DNA from: Candidatus Pantoea floridensis
Lineage (GTDB): Bacteria > Pseudomonadota > Gammaproteobacteria > Enterobacterales > Enterobacteriaceae
Reading direction: 5' to 3'
DNA: 64,000 nucleotides
NCBI RefSeq assembly: GCF_900215435.1
Contig: NZ_OCMY01000001.1
Location: 1,178,001-1,242,000 of the forward strand
The position numbers and the translations under genes were made by a program. Under the pieces are notes generated by a model. That model did no database searches and was not told the DNA's origin. It saw only the letters and a list, made by a program, of their open reading frames with translations. This document shows, one piece after another, positions 22,727 to 32,900 of this stretch (positions are counted from its first letter, which is position 1; each line of letters begins with the position of its first letter).

Positions 22727-23860
22727 TTAACGTGTCAGATCGTCAAAGAACTTTTTCACGCCATCGAAGAAGCTTTTGGAGCGCGGGCTGTTTTTCTCGC
22801 CGCCTGCACCACCAAAGCTCTCTTCCAGTTCACGCAGCAGCGCTTTCTGTTTGTCATTAAGGCTCACTGGCGTTTCTACCACCACACGGCACAGCAAATC
22901 GCCTACCGCACCGCCACGTACCGATTTCACCCCTTTACCCCGCATCCGGAACAGTTTGCCGGTTTGCGTTTCAGAAGGCACTTTCAGGTTTACGCGGCCG
23001 TCAAGGGTTGGCACTTCAATCTCGCCGCCCAATGCCGCCATAGCAAAGTTGATCGGAACTTCGCAGTACAGGTTGTTATCTTCACGCTCAAAGATCGGGT
23101 GTTTTTTCACCGAAACCTGAACGTAGAGATCGCCCGCCGGTGCACCGTGCTCGCCCGCTTCACCTTCACCGCTCAAGCGAATGCGATCGCCGGTGTCGAC
23201 GCCCGCCGGGATTTTCACCGACAGGGTTTTACTGCGCTCAACACGACCGTGACCATGACAAGCATTGCACGGATCTTTGATCACCGAACCGCGACCATGA
23301 CAAGTTGGACACGCCTGCTGCACGGTGAAGAAACCCTGGCGCATCTGCACCTGGCCCGCTCCGTGACAGGTTGAGCAGGTCTGCGGTTTGGTGCCCGCTT
23401 TGGCGCCGCTGCCGTGGCAGACATCGCACTCTTCCAGCGTAGGAATGCGGATCTCTTTGGTCACGCCGCGTACCGCTTCTTCCAGCGTTAGCTCCATGTT
23501 GTAGCGTAAATCGGCGCCACGAGAGGCACGCTGACGGCGGCCACCACCAAAAATATCGCCAAATACGTCGCCAAAGATATCGCTGAAATCAGCACCGCCG
23601 CCGCCGAAGCCACCGCCGCCACCCATACCACCTTGTTCAAAGGCTGCATGACCGTATTGGTCGTAGGCCGCACGCTTCTGCGCATCGGTCAGGATTTCGT
23701 AGGCTTCCTTAATTTCTTTAAACTTCGCTTCGGCTTCTTTATTGTCCGGATTACGGTCCGGATGGTATTTCATCGCCAGGCGCTTATAAGCCTTTTTGAT
23801 TTCACGCTCATCTGCGGATTTAGAGACGCCTAAGATCTCGTATAAATCACTCTTAGCCAT
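22727..23860 (-). CDS. dnaJ: Hsp40 co-chaperone DnaJ
   Basis: DnaJ stimulates DnaK ATPase and delivers substrates. In order, the 377-aa protein has a J-domain with the HPD motif at 33-35 ([10 protein letters not shown]), a Gly/Phe-rich linker (about 75-105), a zinc domain with four CxxCxGxG repeats ([32 protein letters not shown]) and the C-terminal substrate-binding domains. It is co-transcribed with dnaK across a 104-base spacer that contains two hairpins. Confidence 0.98.
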   Translation of the reverse strand: MAKSDLYEILGVSKSADEREIKKAYKRLAMKYHPDRNPDNKEAEAKFKEIKEAYEILTDAQKRAAYDQYGHAAFEQGGMGGGGGFGGGGADFSDIFGDVFGDIFGGGRRQRASRGADLRYNMELTLEEAVRGVTKEIRIPTLEECDVCHGSGAKAGTKPQTCSTCHGAGQVQMRQGFFTVQQACPTCHGRGSVIKDPCNACHGHGRVERSKTLSVKIPAGVDTGDRIRLSGEGEAGEHGAPAGDLYVQVSVKKHPIFEREDNNLYCEVPINFAMAALGGEIEVPTLDGRVNLKVPSETQTGKLFRMRGKGVKSVRGGAVGDLLCRVVVETPVSLNDKQKALLRELEESFGGAGGEKNSPRSKSFFDGVKKFFDDLTR

Positions 23861-23884
23861 ATTTGTTCTGCCCTTAACATGATC

Positions 23885-23945
23885 GCACGGGCGTGGAGAA
23901 ATCTCCTACGCCCGTGCTGGTTTCAACGGCTGTCAGGCCAGCCGT
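23885..23945 (-). promoter_or_regulatory. Two stable hairpins in the dnaK-dnaJ spacer
   Basis: Hairpin A has a 10-bp GC-rich stem GCACGGGCGT / ACGCCCGTGC (23885-23894 with 23908-23917), extended inward by GGAGA/TCTCC. Hairpin B has 7 bp, ACGGCTG / CAGCCGT (23926-23932 with 23939-23945). Neither is followed by a T run, so they do not look like intrinsic terminators. RNA processing, stability or translational control of dnaJ is more likely. Confidence 0.6.
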
Positions 23946-23964
23946 CGCGCCCGGTCAGGGGCAA

Positions 23965-25869
23965 TTATTTTTTGTCTTTTACTTCTTCGAATTCAGCGTC
24001 GACTACGTCGTCATCTTTCTTCGCAGAAGCATCGCCAGCGTCAGCTGCCTGACCCTGCTGCTGTGCCAGCTCCATCAGTTTGCTGGACACTTCCATCAAG
24101 GCCTGCATTTTGGCTTCGATTTCAGCTTTATCTTCGCCTTTCAGCGCCGTGTTAAGCTCGGTCAGTGCCGCTTCGATCGGCGCTTTATCGTCAGCAGACA
24201 GCTTGTCGCCCGCTTCATCTAACTGCTTACGGGTGCTGTGCGAAATCTGATCGCCCTGGTTACGGGTCTGCACCAGCTCTTCGAACTTACGGTCAGACTC
24301 GGCGTTCGCTTCCGCGTCACGCACCATTTTTTCGATCTCTTCCTCGTTCAGACCAGAAGACGCCTTAATGGTGATCTTCTGCTCTTTACCGCTGTTTTTG
24401 TCTTTCGCAGACACGTGCAGGATACCATCCGCATCGATATCGAAGGTGACTTCGATCTGCGGCATACCGCGCGGTGCAGCCTGAATACCGTCGAGGTTGA
24501 ACTGGCCCAGTGATTTGTTATCACCCGAACGTTTACGCTCACCCTGCAGCACGTGAATGGTCACGGCAGACTGGTTATCTTCAGCCGTCGAGAACACCTG
24601 GCTGTGTTTCGTTGGGATGGTGGTGTTCTTGCTGATCAGCGAGGTCATCACGCCGCCCATGGTTTCGATACCCAGCGACAGCGGAGTAACGTCCAACAGC
24701 AGTACGTCTTTCACTTCACCCGCTAACACGCCACCCTGAACCGCAGCACCAACGGCAACTGCTTCATCCGGGTTCACGTCTTTACGTGGCTCTTTACCAA
24801 AGAACTCAGTGACTTTGGCCTGAACCATTGGCATACGCGTTTGACCGCCAACCAGGATCACGTCGTTGATGTCTGAAACCGACAGACCCGCATCCTGCAG
24901 AGCGACTTTCAGCGGCTCGATAGAACGCGCAACCAGATCTTCAACCAGTGATTCCAGTTTCGCACGGGTCACTTTGATGTTCAGGTGCTTAGGACCGGTT
25001 GCATCAGCCGTGATGTACGGCAGGTTAACGTCGGTCTGCTGCGCAGAAGACAGCTCGATCTTCGCTTTCTCAGCGGCTTCTTTCAGACGCTGCATTGCCA
25101 GTGGATCGTTGTGCAGATCGATACCCTGATCTTTCTTAAATTCAGCCACCAGATAGTTAATCAGACGGCTATCGAAGTCTTCACCACCAAGGTGGGTATC
25201 ACCGTTGGTTGCCAGCACTTCAAAGGTTTTCTCGCCATCAACGTCATCGATCTCGATGATTGAGATATCGAAGGTACCGCCACCCAGGTCATAAACCGCG
25301 ATAGTACGGTTGCCTTGACCTTTGTCCAGACCATAAGCCAGCGCGGCTGCGGTTGGTTCGTTGATGATACGTTTTACTTCCAGACCTGCGATACGGCCGG
25401 CGTCTTTAGTCGCCTGACGCTGCGCATCGTTGAAGTAAGCTGGAACGGTAATAACCGCTTCGGTTACTGCTTCACCGAGGAAATCTTCCGCGGTTTTCTT
25501 CATTTTTTTCAGCACTTCAGCAGAGATCTGCGGCGGTGCCATTTTCTGGCCTTTTACATCCAGCCATGCGTCGCCGTTATCAGCGCCGATAATTTTGTAA
25601 GGCATGATTTTGATATCACGCTGTACTTCTTCGTCCTGGAAGCGACGGCCAATCAGGCGCTTGATCGCAAACAGGGTATTTTGCGGGTTGGTCACAGACT
25701 GACGTTTAGCCGGTTGACCTACCAGAGTTTCGCCATCTTGTGCATACGCAATGATCGACGGCGTGGTGCGATCGCCCTCGGCGTTTTCCAGCACGCGTGC
25801 TTTACCACCATCCATAACCGCAACACATGAGTTGGTTGTACCCAAGTCAATACCAATAATCTTACCCAT
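23965..25869 (-). CDS. dnaK: Hsp70 chaperone DnaK
   Basis: DnaK is the main cytoplasmic Hsp70 and a negative regulator of sigma-32. The 634-aa protein has the actin-like ATPase signatures ([43 protein letters not shown]), the interdomain linker [19 protein letters not shown], the substrate-binding domain and an acidic C-terminus ending EEVKDKK. E. coli DnaK has 638 aa. Two sigma-32-type promoters lie upstream. Confidence 0.99.
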   Translation of the reverse strand: MGKIIGIDLGTTNSCVAVMDGGKARVLENAEGDRTTPSIIAYAQDGETLVGQPAKRQSVTNPQNTLFAIKRLIGRRFQDEEVQRDIKIMPYKIIGADNGDAWLDVKGQKMAPPQISAEVLKKMKKTAEDFLGEAVTEAVITVPAYFNDAQRQATKDAGRIAGLEVKRIINEPTAAALAYGLDKGQGNRTIAVYDLGGGTFDISIIEIDDVDGEKTFEVLATNGDTHLGGEDFDSRLINYLVAEFKKDQGIDLHNDPLAMQRLKEAAEKAKIELSSAQQTDVNLPYITADATGPKHLNIKVTRAKLESLVEDLVARSIEPLKVALQDAGLSVSDINDVILVGGQTRMPMVQAKVTEFFGKEPRKDVNPDEAVAVGAAVQGGVLAGEVKDVLLLDVTPLSLGIETMGGVMTSLISKNTTIPTKHSQVFSTAEDNQSAVTIHVLQGERKRSGDNKSLGQFNLDGIQAAPRGMPQIEVTFDIDADGILHVSAKDKNSGKEQKITIKASSGLNEEEIEKMVRDAEANAESDRKFEELVQTRNQGDQISHSTRKQLDEAGDKLSADDKAPIEAALTELNTALKGEDKAEIEAKMQALMEVSSKLMELAQQQGQAADAGDASAKKDDDVVDAEFEEVKDKK

Positions 25870-25916
25870 CTAAACGTCTCCTACTTAAATTCTTTGCCAA
25901 TTTGGGTTGTGAAACA

Positions 25917-25945
25917 GAGATGCGGTCAAACTGACCACTTTCAAC
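25917..25945 (-). promoter_or_regulatory. Candidate second sigma-32 promoter of dnaK (P2-like)
   Basis: On the minus strand GTTGAAA (plus 25939-25945), 13 bp, then CCGCATCTC (plus 25917-25925). The -35 is good and the -10 is a partial match to CCCCATNTA. It lies between the stronger P1 and the start codon. Confidence 0.5.
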
Positions 25946-25992
25946 TGCTGGAGCAGGCTTTTTTTTGCTGCCTCACAACGCTCGATGACAAC

Positions 25993-26021
25993 TAAATGGG
26001 GCCGGTTCGATGCGCATCAAG
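25993..26021 (-). promoter_or_regulatory. Sigma-32 heat-shock promoter P1 of dnaKJ
   Basis: On the minus strand CTTGATG (plus 26015-26021), 13 bp spacer, CCCCATTTA (plus 25993-26001). The -10 matches the sigma-32 consensus fully and both elements equal those of E. coli dnaK P1. It is divergent from satP. Confidence 0.9.
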
Positions 26022-26167
26022 GGTTAAAACTAAAAAAAATTTCATTCTCTGCGCGATTAAGATCAAAGTTGGCCAAAATGAGGTTGATTATTATGCAGCG
26101 CCTCGCGCCCCCAGCGGTATGCGTGGGTAAACATTAAAAATATCTTAAACGCTGCTTCTGAGGAATT

Positions 26168-26728
26168 ATGAGCAACACTACGCTGGCGAATCCCGCCCCG
26201 TTGGGCCTGATGGGATTCGGTATGACTACCATCCTGCTCAATTTACACAACACCGGTCTGTTCGCGATGGATGTGATCATCCTGGCAATGGGCATTTTTT
26301 ATGGCGGCATCGCGCAAATTTTTGCCGGGCTGCTGGAGTACAAAAAAGGCAATACCTTCGGGCTGACCGCCTTCACCTCTTACGGCAGCTTCTGGTTAAC
26401 GCTGGTCGCCATCCTGCTGCTGCCGAAACTGGGAGTGGCTGCCGCGGCGGATGGCCACTTCCTCGGCGCGTATCTGGCGCTGTGGGGGATTTTCACCGCG
26501 TTTTTATTTTTCGGCACGCTGAAGTCAGCGAAAATGCTGCAGTTTGTGTTTGCCAGCCTGACGCTGCTGTTTGCGTTGCTGGCAATCGGACATCTGGCTG
26601 ACAACGCGGGCTTAATACGTTTTGCCGGCTGGATTGGCATCATTTGCGGATCGAGCGCGTTCTATCTGGCGATGGGCGAAGTCCTGAACGAAAAGTTTGG
26701 CCGCAGCGTGCTGCCAATCGGTGATTAA
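26168..26728 (+). CDS. satP: Acetate/succinate:H+ symporter SatP (YaaH)
   Basis: This is a member of the GPR1/FUN34/YaaH family, a small inner-membrane carrier for acetate and succinate. The 186-aa protein starts with the family motif NPAPLGLMGFGMTTILLN and has six predicted helices, with GLLEYKKGNTFGLTAFTSYGSFW in the middle. Length matches E. coli (188 aa). It is divergent from dnaK; E. coli has yaaI and yaaW between satP and dnaK, absent here. AGGA lies 5-8 bases upstream of the ATG. Confidence 0.95.
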   Translation: MSNTTLANPAPLGLMGFGMTTILLNLHNTGLFAMDVIILAMGIFYGGIAQIFAGLLEYKKGNTFGLTAFTSYGSFWLTLVAILLLPKLGVAAAADGHFLGAYLALWGIFTAFLFFGTLKSAKMLQFVFASLTLLFALLAIGHLADNAGLIRFAGWIGIICGSSAFYLAMGEVLNEKFGRSVLPIGD

Positions 26729-26764
26729 AAAAAACGCGGAGCCTGTTGGGCTCCGCGTTTTTTT
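26728..26764. terminator. Bidirectional terminator between satP and the MHS transporter
   Basis: ACGCGGAGCC (26734-26743) and GGCTCCGCGT (26749-26758) form a perfect 10-bp stem flanked by an A run on the left and a T run on the right, so it can terminate convergent transcripts from both sides. The stop codon of the minus-strand gene lies in its T run. Confidence 0.92.
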
Positions 26765-28073
26765 AAGAAGAGTGCAGCGACACATCCAGCTGTGCATGCT
26801 GCTGGCGACTATCTCGCCACAGCCAAACGCCCACCAGAAAACCCATCACCGCTAACGCCAGCACATACCACGCGGGTGCCATCGGCGTCAGACTCATCAT
26901 TAGCGTCACGCTAATCGGCGTCAGTCCACCAAAAATGGCGTATGAGACATTGTACGAGAAAGAGATGCCGGTAAAGCGCACCGCCGCCGGAAACGCATGC
27001 ACCATAACAAAAGGCACCACGCCCACCACGCCGACGCTCAAACCCGCTAAGCCATACCAGACAAACAACATTTCTGGTGTGTTGCCCAGCTGATGGAAGA
27101 AGTTCCAGCTCGCGATGGCCAACAGTATCGAACCCACCACCAACGTACGCGCCGCGCCGAAGCGATCCACCAGCCATCCGGCGATGATGCACCCCAGCAA
27201 CAGCATAATGGTAGCGACACTGTTGGCTTGCAGGCTGAGAGCCGCTGAAATGCCATGCTGTTTCTGCATCAGCGTGGGCGCCATCAAAATCACCACCACA
27301 ATGCAGGCTGACAGCAGCCAGGTGAGCAGCATCGAAATTACGATGCCGCGCTTATGACTGGTGAGAATGGTTTGCAGCGGCAATTTATCTGCCAGCGCTT
27401 TACGCTGCTGCAGCTGCTGGAACACCGGCGTTTCATGCAGCCAGCGGCGCAAATACATTGCCAGCAGGCCAAATATACCGCCGAGGAAGAACGGAATGCG
27501 CCAGCCGTGATCGCGAATTGCCGCCGGGGATAGAGCAGTATTCAGCACGGTTGCCACCAGCGAACCCAACAGAATGCCAGCGGTTAATCCGGCTGTTAGC
27601 GTGCCGCAGGCAAAGCCGATGCGTTTCTCAGGCACATGTTCGGCCACAAACACCCACGCGCCAGGCACCTCACCACCAATCGCGGCGCCTTGCAGCACGC
27701 GCATCAGCAGCATTAACAACGGCGCAGCGATGCCGATGCTGGCGTAGGTTGGCAGCGCACCCATCGCCAACGTGGGCAACGCCATCAGCAGAATACTCAG
27801 GCTAAACATCTTCTTGCGCCCGACCTTGTCACCAAAGTGCGCCATGATGATGCCGCCCAGTGGACGCGCCAGATAGCCAGCGGCAAAGATGGCGAAGGTT
27901 TGCACCTGGCGCAACCATTCGGGGATGTCTGGCGGGAAAAATAGCTCGCCAATGACGGCGGCAAAGAAGACAAATATAATGAAGTCGTAGAATTCCAGCG
28001 CCCCGCCAAGGGCGGCTAGCGACAGCGTTTTGTAATCCTGTCCATTGAGTCGACGCGAGGTGTGCGAATCCAT
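26763..28073 (-). CDS. MFS transporter, metabolite:H+ symporter (MHS) family
   Basis: The 436-aa inner-membrane protein has twelve hydrophobic segments and MHS-family features: the N-terminal LGGALEFYDFIIFVFFA helix, the loop motif GDKVGRKKMF, the RVLQGAAIGGEVPGAWVFVAEH segment and GWRIPFFLGG. Relatives (ProP, KgtP, ShiA, CitA-like) carry organic acids, osmolytes or sugars acids with protons. The substrate cannot be read from sequence. It is inserted between satP and mog, which are close neighbours in E. coli. Nothing adjacent suggests a pathway. Confidence 0.8.
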   Translation of the reverse strand: MDSHTSRRLNGQDYKTLSLAALGGALEFYDFIIFVFFAAVIGELFFPPDIPEWLRQVQTFAIFAAGYLARPLGGIIMAHFGDKVGRKKMFSLSILLMALPTLAMGALPTYASIGIAAPLLMLLMRVLQGAAIGGEVPGAWVFVAEHVPEKRIGFACGTLTAGLTAGILLGSLVATVLNTALSPAAIRDHGWRIPFFLGGIFGLLAMYLRRWLHETPVFQQLQQRKALADKLPLQTILTSHKRGIVISMLLTWLLSACIVVVILMAPTLMQKQHGISAALSLQANSVATIMLLLGCIIAGWLVDRFGAARTLVVGSILLAIASWNFFHQLGNTPEMLFVWYGLAGLSVGVVGVVPFVMVHAFPAAVRFTGISFSYNVSYAIFGGLTPISVTLMMSLTPMAPAWYVLALAVMGFLVGVWLWRDSRQQHAQLDVSLHSS

Positions 28074-28184
28074 AATCCAGCAGTATCCAAAGGCTAAACA
28101 GACGTTTGTAAAGATTGAATTACTATACCGTCAATATTTTGCCACACCAGCGCTGCTAGATTTTATACCTGAAAATGCCGATCT

Positions 28185-28772
28185 TTAGTTATTTGTCTCA
28201 CGGCGGGCGCTTTTAGGGCGAAAAGCTGCTACGACGTCGCGATGCGTTTCCACATAGGGCCCTTCAAGCAACTGTAAACAATAAGGTACAGCGGCAAAAA
28301 TCCCCGGCACTTTGACCGTTCCATCTTCAGCTTTAAGCCCCTCCAGCGTCTCTTTGATGGATTTCGGCTGGCCCGGCAAATTGAGGATCAATGACTGCTT
28401 GCGGATCACACCAACCTGACGCGAAAGTATCGCCGTGGGTACGAACTGCAGGCTGATCTGGCGCATCTGCTCGCCAAAACCCGGCATTTCACGATCGGCG
28501 ACCGCCAGCGTGGCGTCGGGCGTTACATCGCGCCGCGCCGGTCCGGTACCGCCGGTGGTGAGCACCAAATGACAGAACAGCTCGTCGACCAGTTCGCAGA
28601 TCGCCTGCTCAATCATCGGCTGCTCATCCGGCACCAGCCGCGTTTCGATTTCAAACGGCGTGGCAAGCGCGGCGGCGAGCCAGCTTTCCAACGCTGGAAT
28701 GCCCTGATCCTGATAGATGCCGTTTGCCGCACGATCGGAAACGGAAATTAAGCCAATACGTAAAGTATCCAT
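28185..28772 (-). CDS. mog: Molybdopterin adenylyltransferase Mog
   Basis: Mog adenylylates molybdopterin before molybdate insertion. The 195-aa protein (same length as E. coli) starts MDTLRIGLISVSDRAANGIY and has the active-site segment TTGGTGPARRDVTPDATLAV. The frame extends upstream to 28868 without family support. talB ends 107 bases upstream on the same strand. Confidence 0.96.
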   Translation of the reverse strand: MDTLRIGLISVSDRAANGIYQDQGIPALESWLAAALATPFEIETRLVPDEQPMIEQAICELVDELFCHLVLTTGGTGPARRDVTPDATLAVADREMPGFGEQMRQISLQFVPTAILSRQVGVIRKQSLILNLPGQPKSIKETLEGLKAEDGTVKVPGIFAAVPYCLQLLEGPYVETHRDVVAAFRPKSARRETNN

Positions 28773-28879
28773 AGTGTTATCGCTGTGTAGGCTGCAAATG
28801 GGGGAAATGAAAAGGATAATACAGTAGCGAGGGAAGCGGGTAAAACCGTGGCGACTCGACGCCGCCACGACATATCACC

Positions 28880-29833
28880 TTACAGCAGTTCGGCGATCAT
28901 CTTCTCAAGTTTGCCCTGATCGATGGCAAAGTTGCGGATGCCTTCGGCCAGCTTGGTCACAGCCATTGGATCCTGGTTATGCTGCCAGAAGAATTCAGCT
29001 TCGGTCATTTTCGCCGGGCGCGCTTTCACTTCGCCGGTGTAGCTCAGTTTGCGCTCAACGGTACCTTCGCTCTCCGCCAGCTCTTTCAGCAGGCCTGGAG
29101 AGATGGTCAGACGGTCGCAGCCAGCCAGCTCAATGATTTCACCAACGTTACGGAAGCTGGCGCCCATGACCACGGTTTCATAACCGTGCTGCTTGTAGTA
29201 GTTGTAGATTTCAGCCACAGAGACCACGCCTGGATCTTCGTGTGCTGCGTACTCTTTCTTATCGGTGTTCTGCTTGTACCAGTCGAGAATACGGCCTACG
29301 AATGGCGAAATCAGGAACACGCCCGCTTCGGCACATGCACGCGCCTGCGCGAAGGAGAACAGCAGCGTCAGGTTACAGTTGATGCCTTCTTTTTCCAGCT
29401 GCTCGGCGGCACGGATGCCCTGCCAGGTTGACGCCAGTTTGATCAGAATGCGGTCATTGCTGATGCCGGCATCGTTGTACAGTTTGATCAGGCTACGCGC
29501 TTTCGCGATGCTCGCTTCAGTGTCGTAAGAGAGGCGCGCATCGACTTCCGTCGAGATGCGACCCGGGATCAGTTTAAGAATTTCCAGACCAATATTGACG
29601 GCCAGCTTGTCAGAAACCAGCGCCAGCTGATCGTCTTTGTTGCTGCTCTGCTGACGCGCCCAGCTAATGGCTTCGTCAATCAGTTTGCGGTATTCAGGGA
29701 TTTGCGCGGCGTTCAGAATCAGAGAAGGGTTGGTAGTAGCGTCCTGCGGCTGGTACAGCTTCATCGCTGCGATATCACCGGTGTCGGCGACTACGGTGGT
29801 CAGCTGACGCAAGGAAGTAAGTTTGTCCGTCAT
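28880..29833 (-). CDS. talB: Transaldolase B
   Basis: TalB is the pentose-phosphate transaldolase that transfers dihydroxyacetone units. The 317-aa protein equals the E. coli length and has the [10 protein letters not shown] motif and the Schiff-base lysine Lys132 in [11 protein letters not shown]. It stands alone on the minus strand, downstream of the inverse autotransporter terminator. Confidence 0.98.
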   Translation of the reverse strand: MTDKLTSLRQLTTVVADTGDIAAMKLYQPQDATTNPSLILNAAQIPEYRKLIDEAISWARQQSSNKDDQLALVSDKLAVNIGLEILKLIPGRISTEVDARLSYDTEASIAKARSLIKLYNDAGISNDRILIKLASTWQGIRAAEQLEKEGINCNLTLLFSFAQARACAEAGVFLISPFVGRILDWYKQNTDKKEYAAHEDPGVVSVAEIYNYYKQHGYETVVMGASFRNVGEIIELAGCDRLTISPGLLKELAESEGTVERKLSYTGEVKARPAKMTEAEFFWQHNQDPMAVTKLAEGIRNFAIDQGKLEKMIAELL

Positions 29834-29938
29834 GTTCTTTTCTCTTAGTTGACTGTCAGGGTGAAAAAAGCTGAAGGGATAATATCATGCAGCAACGGCG
29901 GTGCAAGGAGAGGTTCAGTGCACAGAGTGCTACTGAAT

Positions 29939-29971
29939 AAAATGAAAAAGAGGCAGATTTACTGCCTCTTT
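29939..29971 (-). terminator. Rho-independent terminator of the inverse autotransporter gene
   Basis: AAAGAGGCA (29947-29955) and TGCCTCTTT (29963-29971) pair. On the minus strand T-rich sequence follows. It lies 25 bases after the stop codon. Confidence 0.8.
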
Positions 29972-29995
29972 GAAAGTAACGAATTTACTACATAC

Positions 29996-32900
29996 TTATT
30001 TGATACATACCGTCAGAGCCTTCACTCCTGCAGTATGAACATGGTACCAAGCATCATCAGGGTGGAAATGGTAAAGCGGATTATCAGTCCAGAAGTTGCT
30101 GTTCACCAGAGTTGCTAAATTACCCCATTCTCCAAACACTGTTCCTACGCTACGAGTACCTTGTGCGCCAATCATGGTAGGATTCGGAAGAACTGCACCT
30201 TCAGAAGCACAATACGCACTTGCATTGGCAAAGAGCACTTCGCTATTAGGCGAAGGAACAAACGCCCAGTGTTTAAGCGTAAAGCTATAGCGCAATGATG
30301 TTGCTGTTGTCTTATCTTTGGCACTGATTTCAACCGTGCGGCTAGCAGGCAAGTCGTTAATTGTGACTTTACCACTCGCATTGACGGTTACCGCAGGGTC
30401 GCTACTGCTCCAGATAAAGTCGGTTGCCGCTGCCGCCAGATTATTCACCACCACATTGAAGCTGGCATTTTTCAAGCCGGTTTGAGGGAATGCAGCACCA
30501 GGCTGATAGCTACGAACGGCGCCATTGGCCAGATCCAATCCCTGAATGCTACTTATTCCCGAGAACGTGAGATCGCGAGTCAGCACATTCCCTGACGTTG
30601 CGGTTAAGCGAGCAGTGCCAATCTTTGTGCTGTTAATCTCCACGGAAAGATTGCCATCTTTGTCGGTAGATACTTCGGGATTTGCTGGTGTAGCGCCGTT
30701 CGTGGCGCTGAACCGCACTTTCACGCCTGCCACCGGGTTACTATTAGCATCCACAACTTTCATCGATACGCGGTTGGCTTCTTTTCCTGCTTCGGCACGA
30801 TCGCGGGTGATAATAAAAGTAGCATCATCAACTTTAGCGGTGCTGGCATCAGCAATAAACTGAATATCCTGCGTCATTTGCGAGCCATTGAATGCCGCGC
30901 TGACCTTGCTGGTTCCTGCGCGCAGGTTCGTCGCGGCAACGATCACTTCCCCTTGTGCATTACTCGCTGTGCCACTGCCCTGTATAGATGCACCATTGGT
31001 CGCCGTAAAATTGATGACCTCGCCTGCAATCGGATTATTCAAGGCATCCTTAAGCACTGCTTTTAACGTATTTGTCGCACTGCCATTGGCAACCACACCA
31101 TTCTGCTGCACCACAAAGTCGGTGACTTTTGCCGTAGCAACATCAGCAATAAAGTGCGTATCCAGCTTACGCTGCTTACCGTTGGTTTCGATAACGACAT
31201 TCGTGATGCCAGCCAGCGTATTACTGACTTCAATAGTCGCCACGCCGCTTGCATTGGTCACCACGGTATCGGCCTTTAATTTAGCGCCATTGCTGGCTGA
31301 GACGGTGATGCTCTGTGCGGGAACGTCGTTGCTATTGGCATCAACGACTTTCACCTGCAAGGTGTTCATCGCCGTGCCATTGGCGGCACTGTTATCCTTC
31401 ACCAGCGTCAAGGTTGGCGAAGCAGATCCGTTATCGGCAATAAACGTCGTACTCAACTCCTGAGATTGACCATTGACCTGTACAGTAACCCGCGCTTCAC
31501 CGGCTTTTTTGTTGAAGACATCCGCGACGAAGACACCATTTTCATCGGTAATCACATCGCCCTGTATCGTCGCGCCATTGGTCATCGTCAGGGTCATCTT
31601 CATGCCCGCGACCGGGTTACCGAAAGCATCCAGGATACGTCCGGTCACCTGGTTAAATGAACCGCCATCCGCAATGGCATTATCCTGTTTAACCAGCAGC
31701 GTTCCCGGCTCAAAGGTGGCCGTTGTGCTGTCAGCAATAAAGTCCACTGCCGTTGTCTGTTGTTTCCCGCTGACTTCAAATGTCACGGGAACTGATATCG
31801 CCTTGTTATGTCGGATGTCCACGCTGACTTTACCCTGGGCATCACTCAAGGCTTTATTGCTGGAAAGCAGAGCGGCGGAGGATGTGCTGAAGCGAACTTC
31901 GACGTTTTCCAGCGGCTGCCCGAGATTGTCCAGAATTTCAGCCGTGATTTGGTTGTGTTCAATCTGGTTGGCGACCGCGTGATTCTTAACCACCTTCACG
32001 GCGCCAAATGAACCGGTTGCAGGCATAACTTCAACCACGGTCTGTACACGTTTGGAAGCGTTGCCTTTTTCATCCCGAGCGACGGCGGAAATAACATACT
32101 TGTTCGCATTCAGGTCACGATCGTAATGATAGGCGGGCAGCATAATCACTATCGAATCAGACTGTTGTTGAACCATTTTCGCACCGGCAGCCAAAATAGG
32201 TCCTATATCCCAATCAATCGCCTTGAGCGGATATTTTGACCTGACATGACCTTTGATTAATAACGTATCACTGGCATTGCCGCTATGTTTAGGCGCGATA
32301 TCCAGCGTGACGGTATCGTTACGGCGGTAATCAAGAACGATAGTATTATTACGATCGACTAAATCGTAGCGACTGCCTGCTAATGTTCGGGTTTGTTTTA
32401 CGCGATCGCTATCAAGATGATCGCTCCATTTATCACCCAGGCGATAATTCAGCTGCAGATTGAACTGCGTTTCGTTATTACCGCCGCTTCCGCTTCGATA
32501 GTTACTGCCTAATGTGACCAGTGGAATTGGGGTGTAATTAATGCCCATGGTCATTGCGGAAGGATCTTTCTGACGGTGGTCTTTGCCAAATAAAGCCACT
32601 TCGTTACCGCGATATTTTTCATACGCCAGCGTCCCCCCTAATTGCGGGTAGATCGGCAGCCAACCTTCGAAGCGCAAATCGTAACCATTGGCTGGACGCT
32701 CATCATAATCGACAAAGTCGCGCGACTGATGCCAGTCGCTAATGCGCCAGTAAGTGTTGGCTGAGATTTTAGCAAAATCACGCCCCAGTTCTGCTCCCAC
32801 ACTAAAACGACGATTTTTACCGGTAAAGTCATTATCCAGAAAGGTATTAATACCCATCATCCAGCTATCAGCGAAATAACGACCGCCAATACCGATATTC

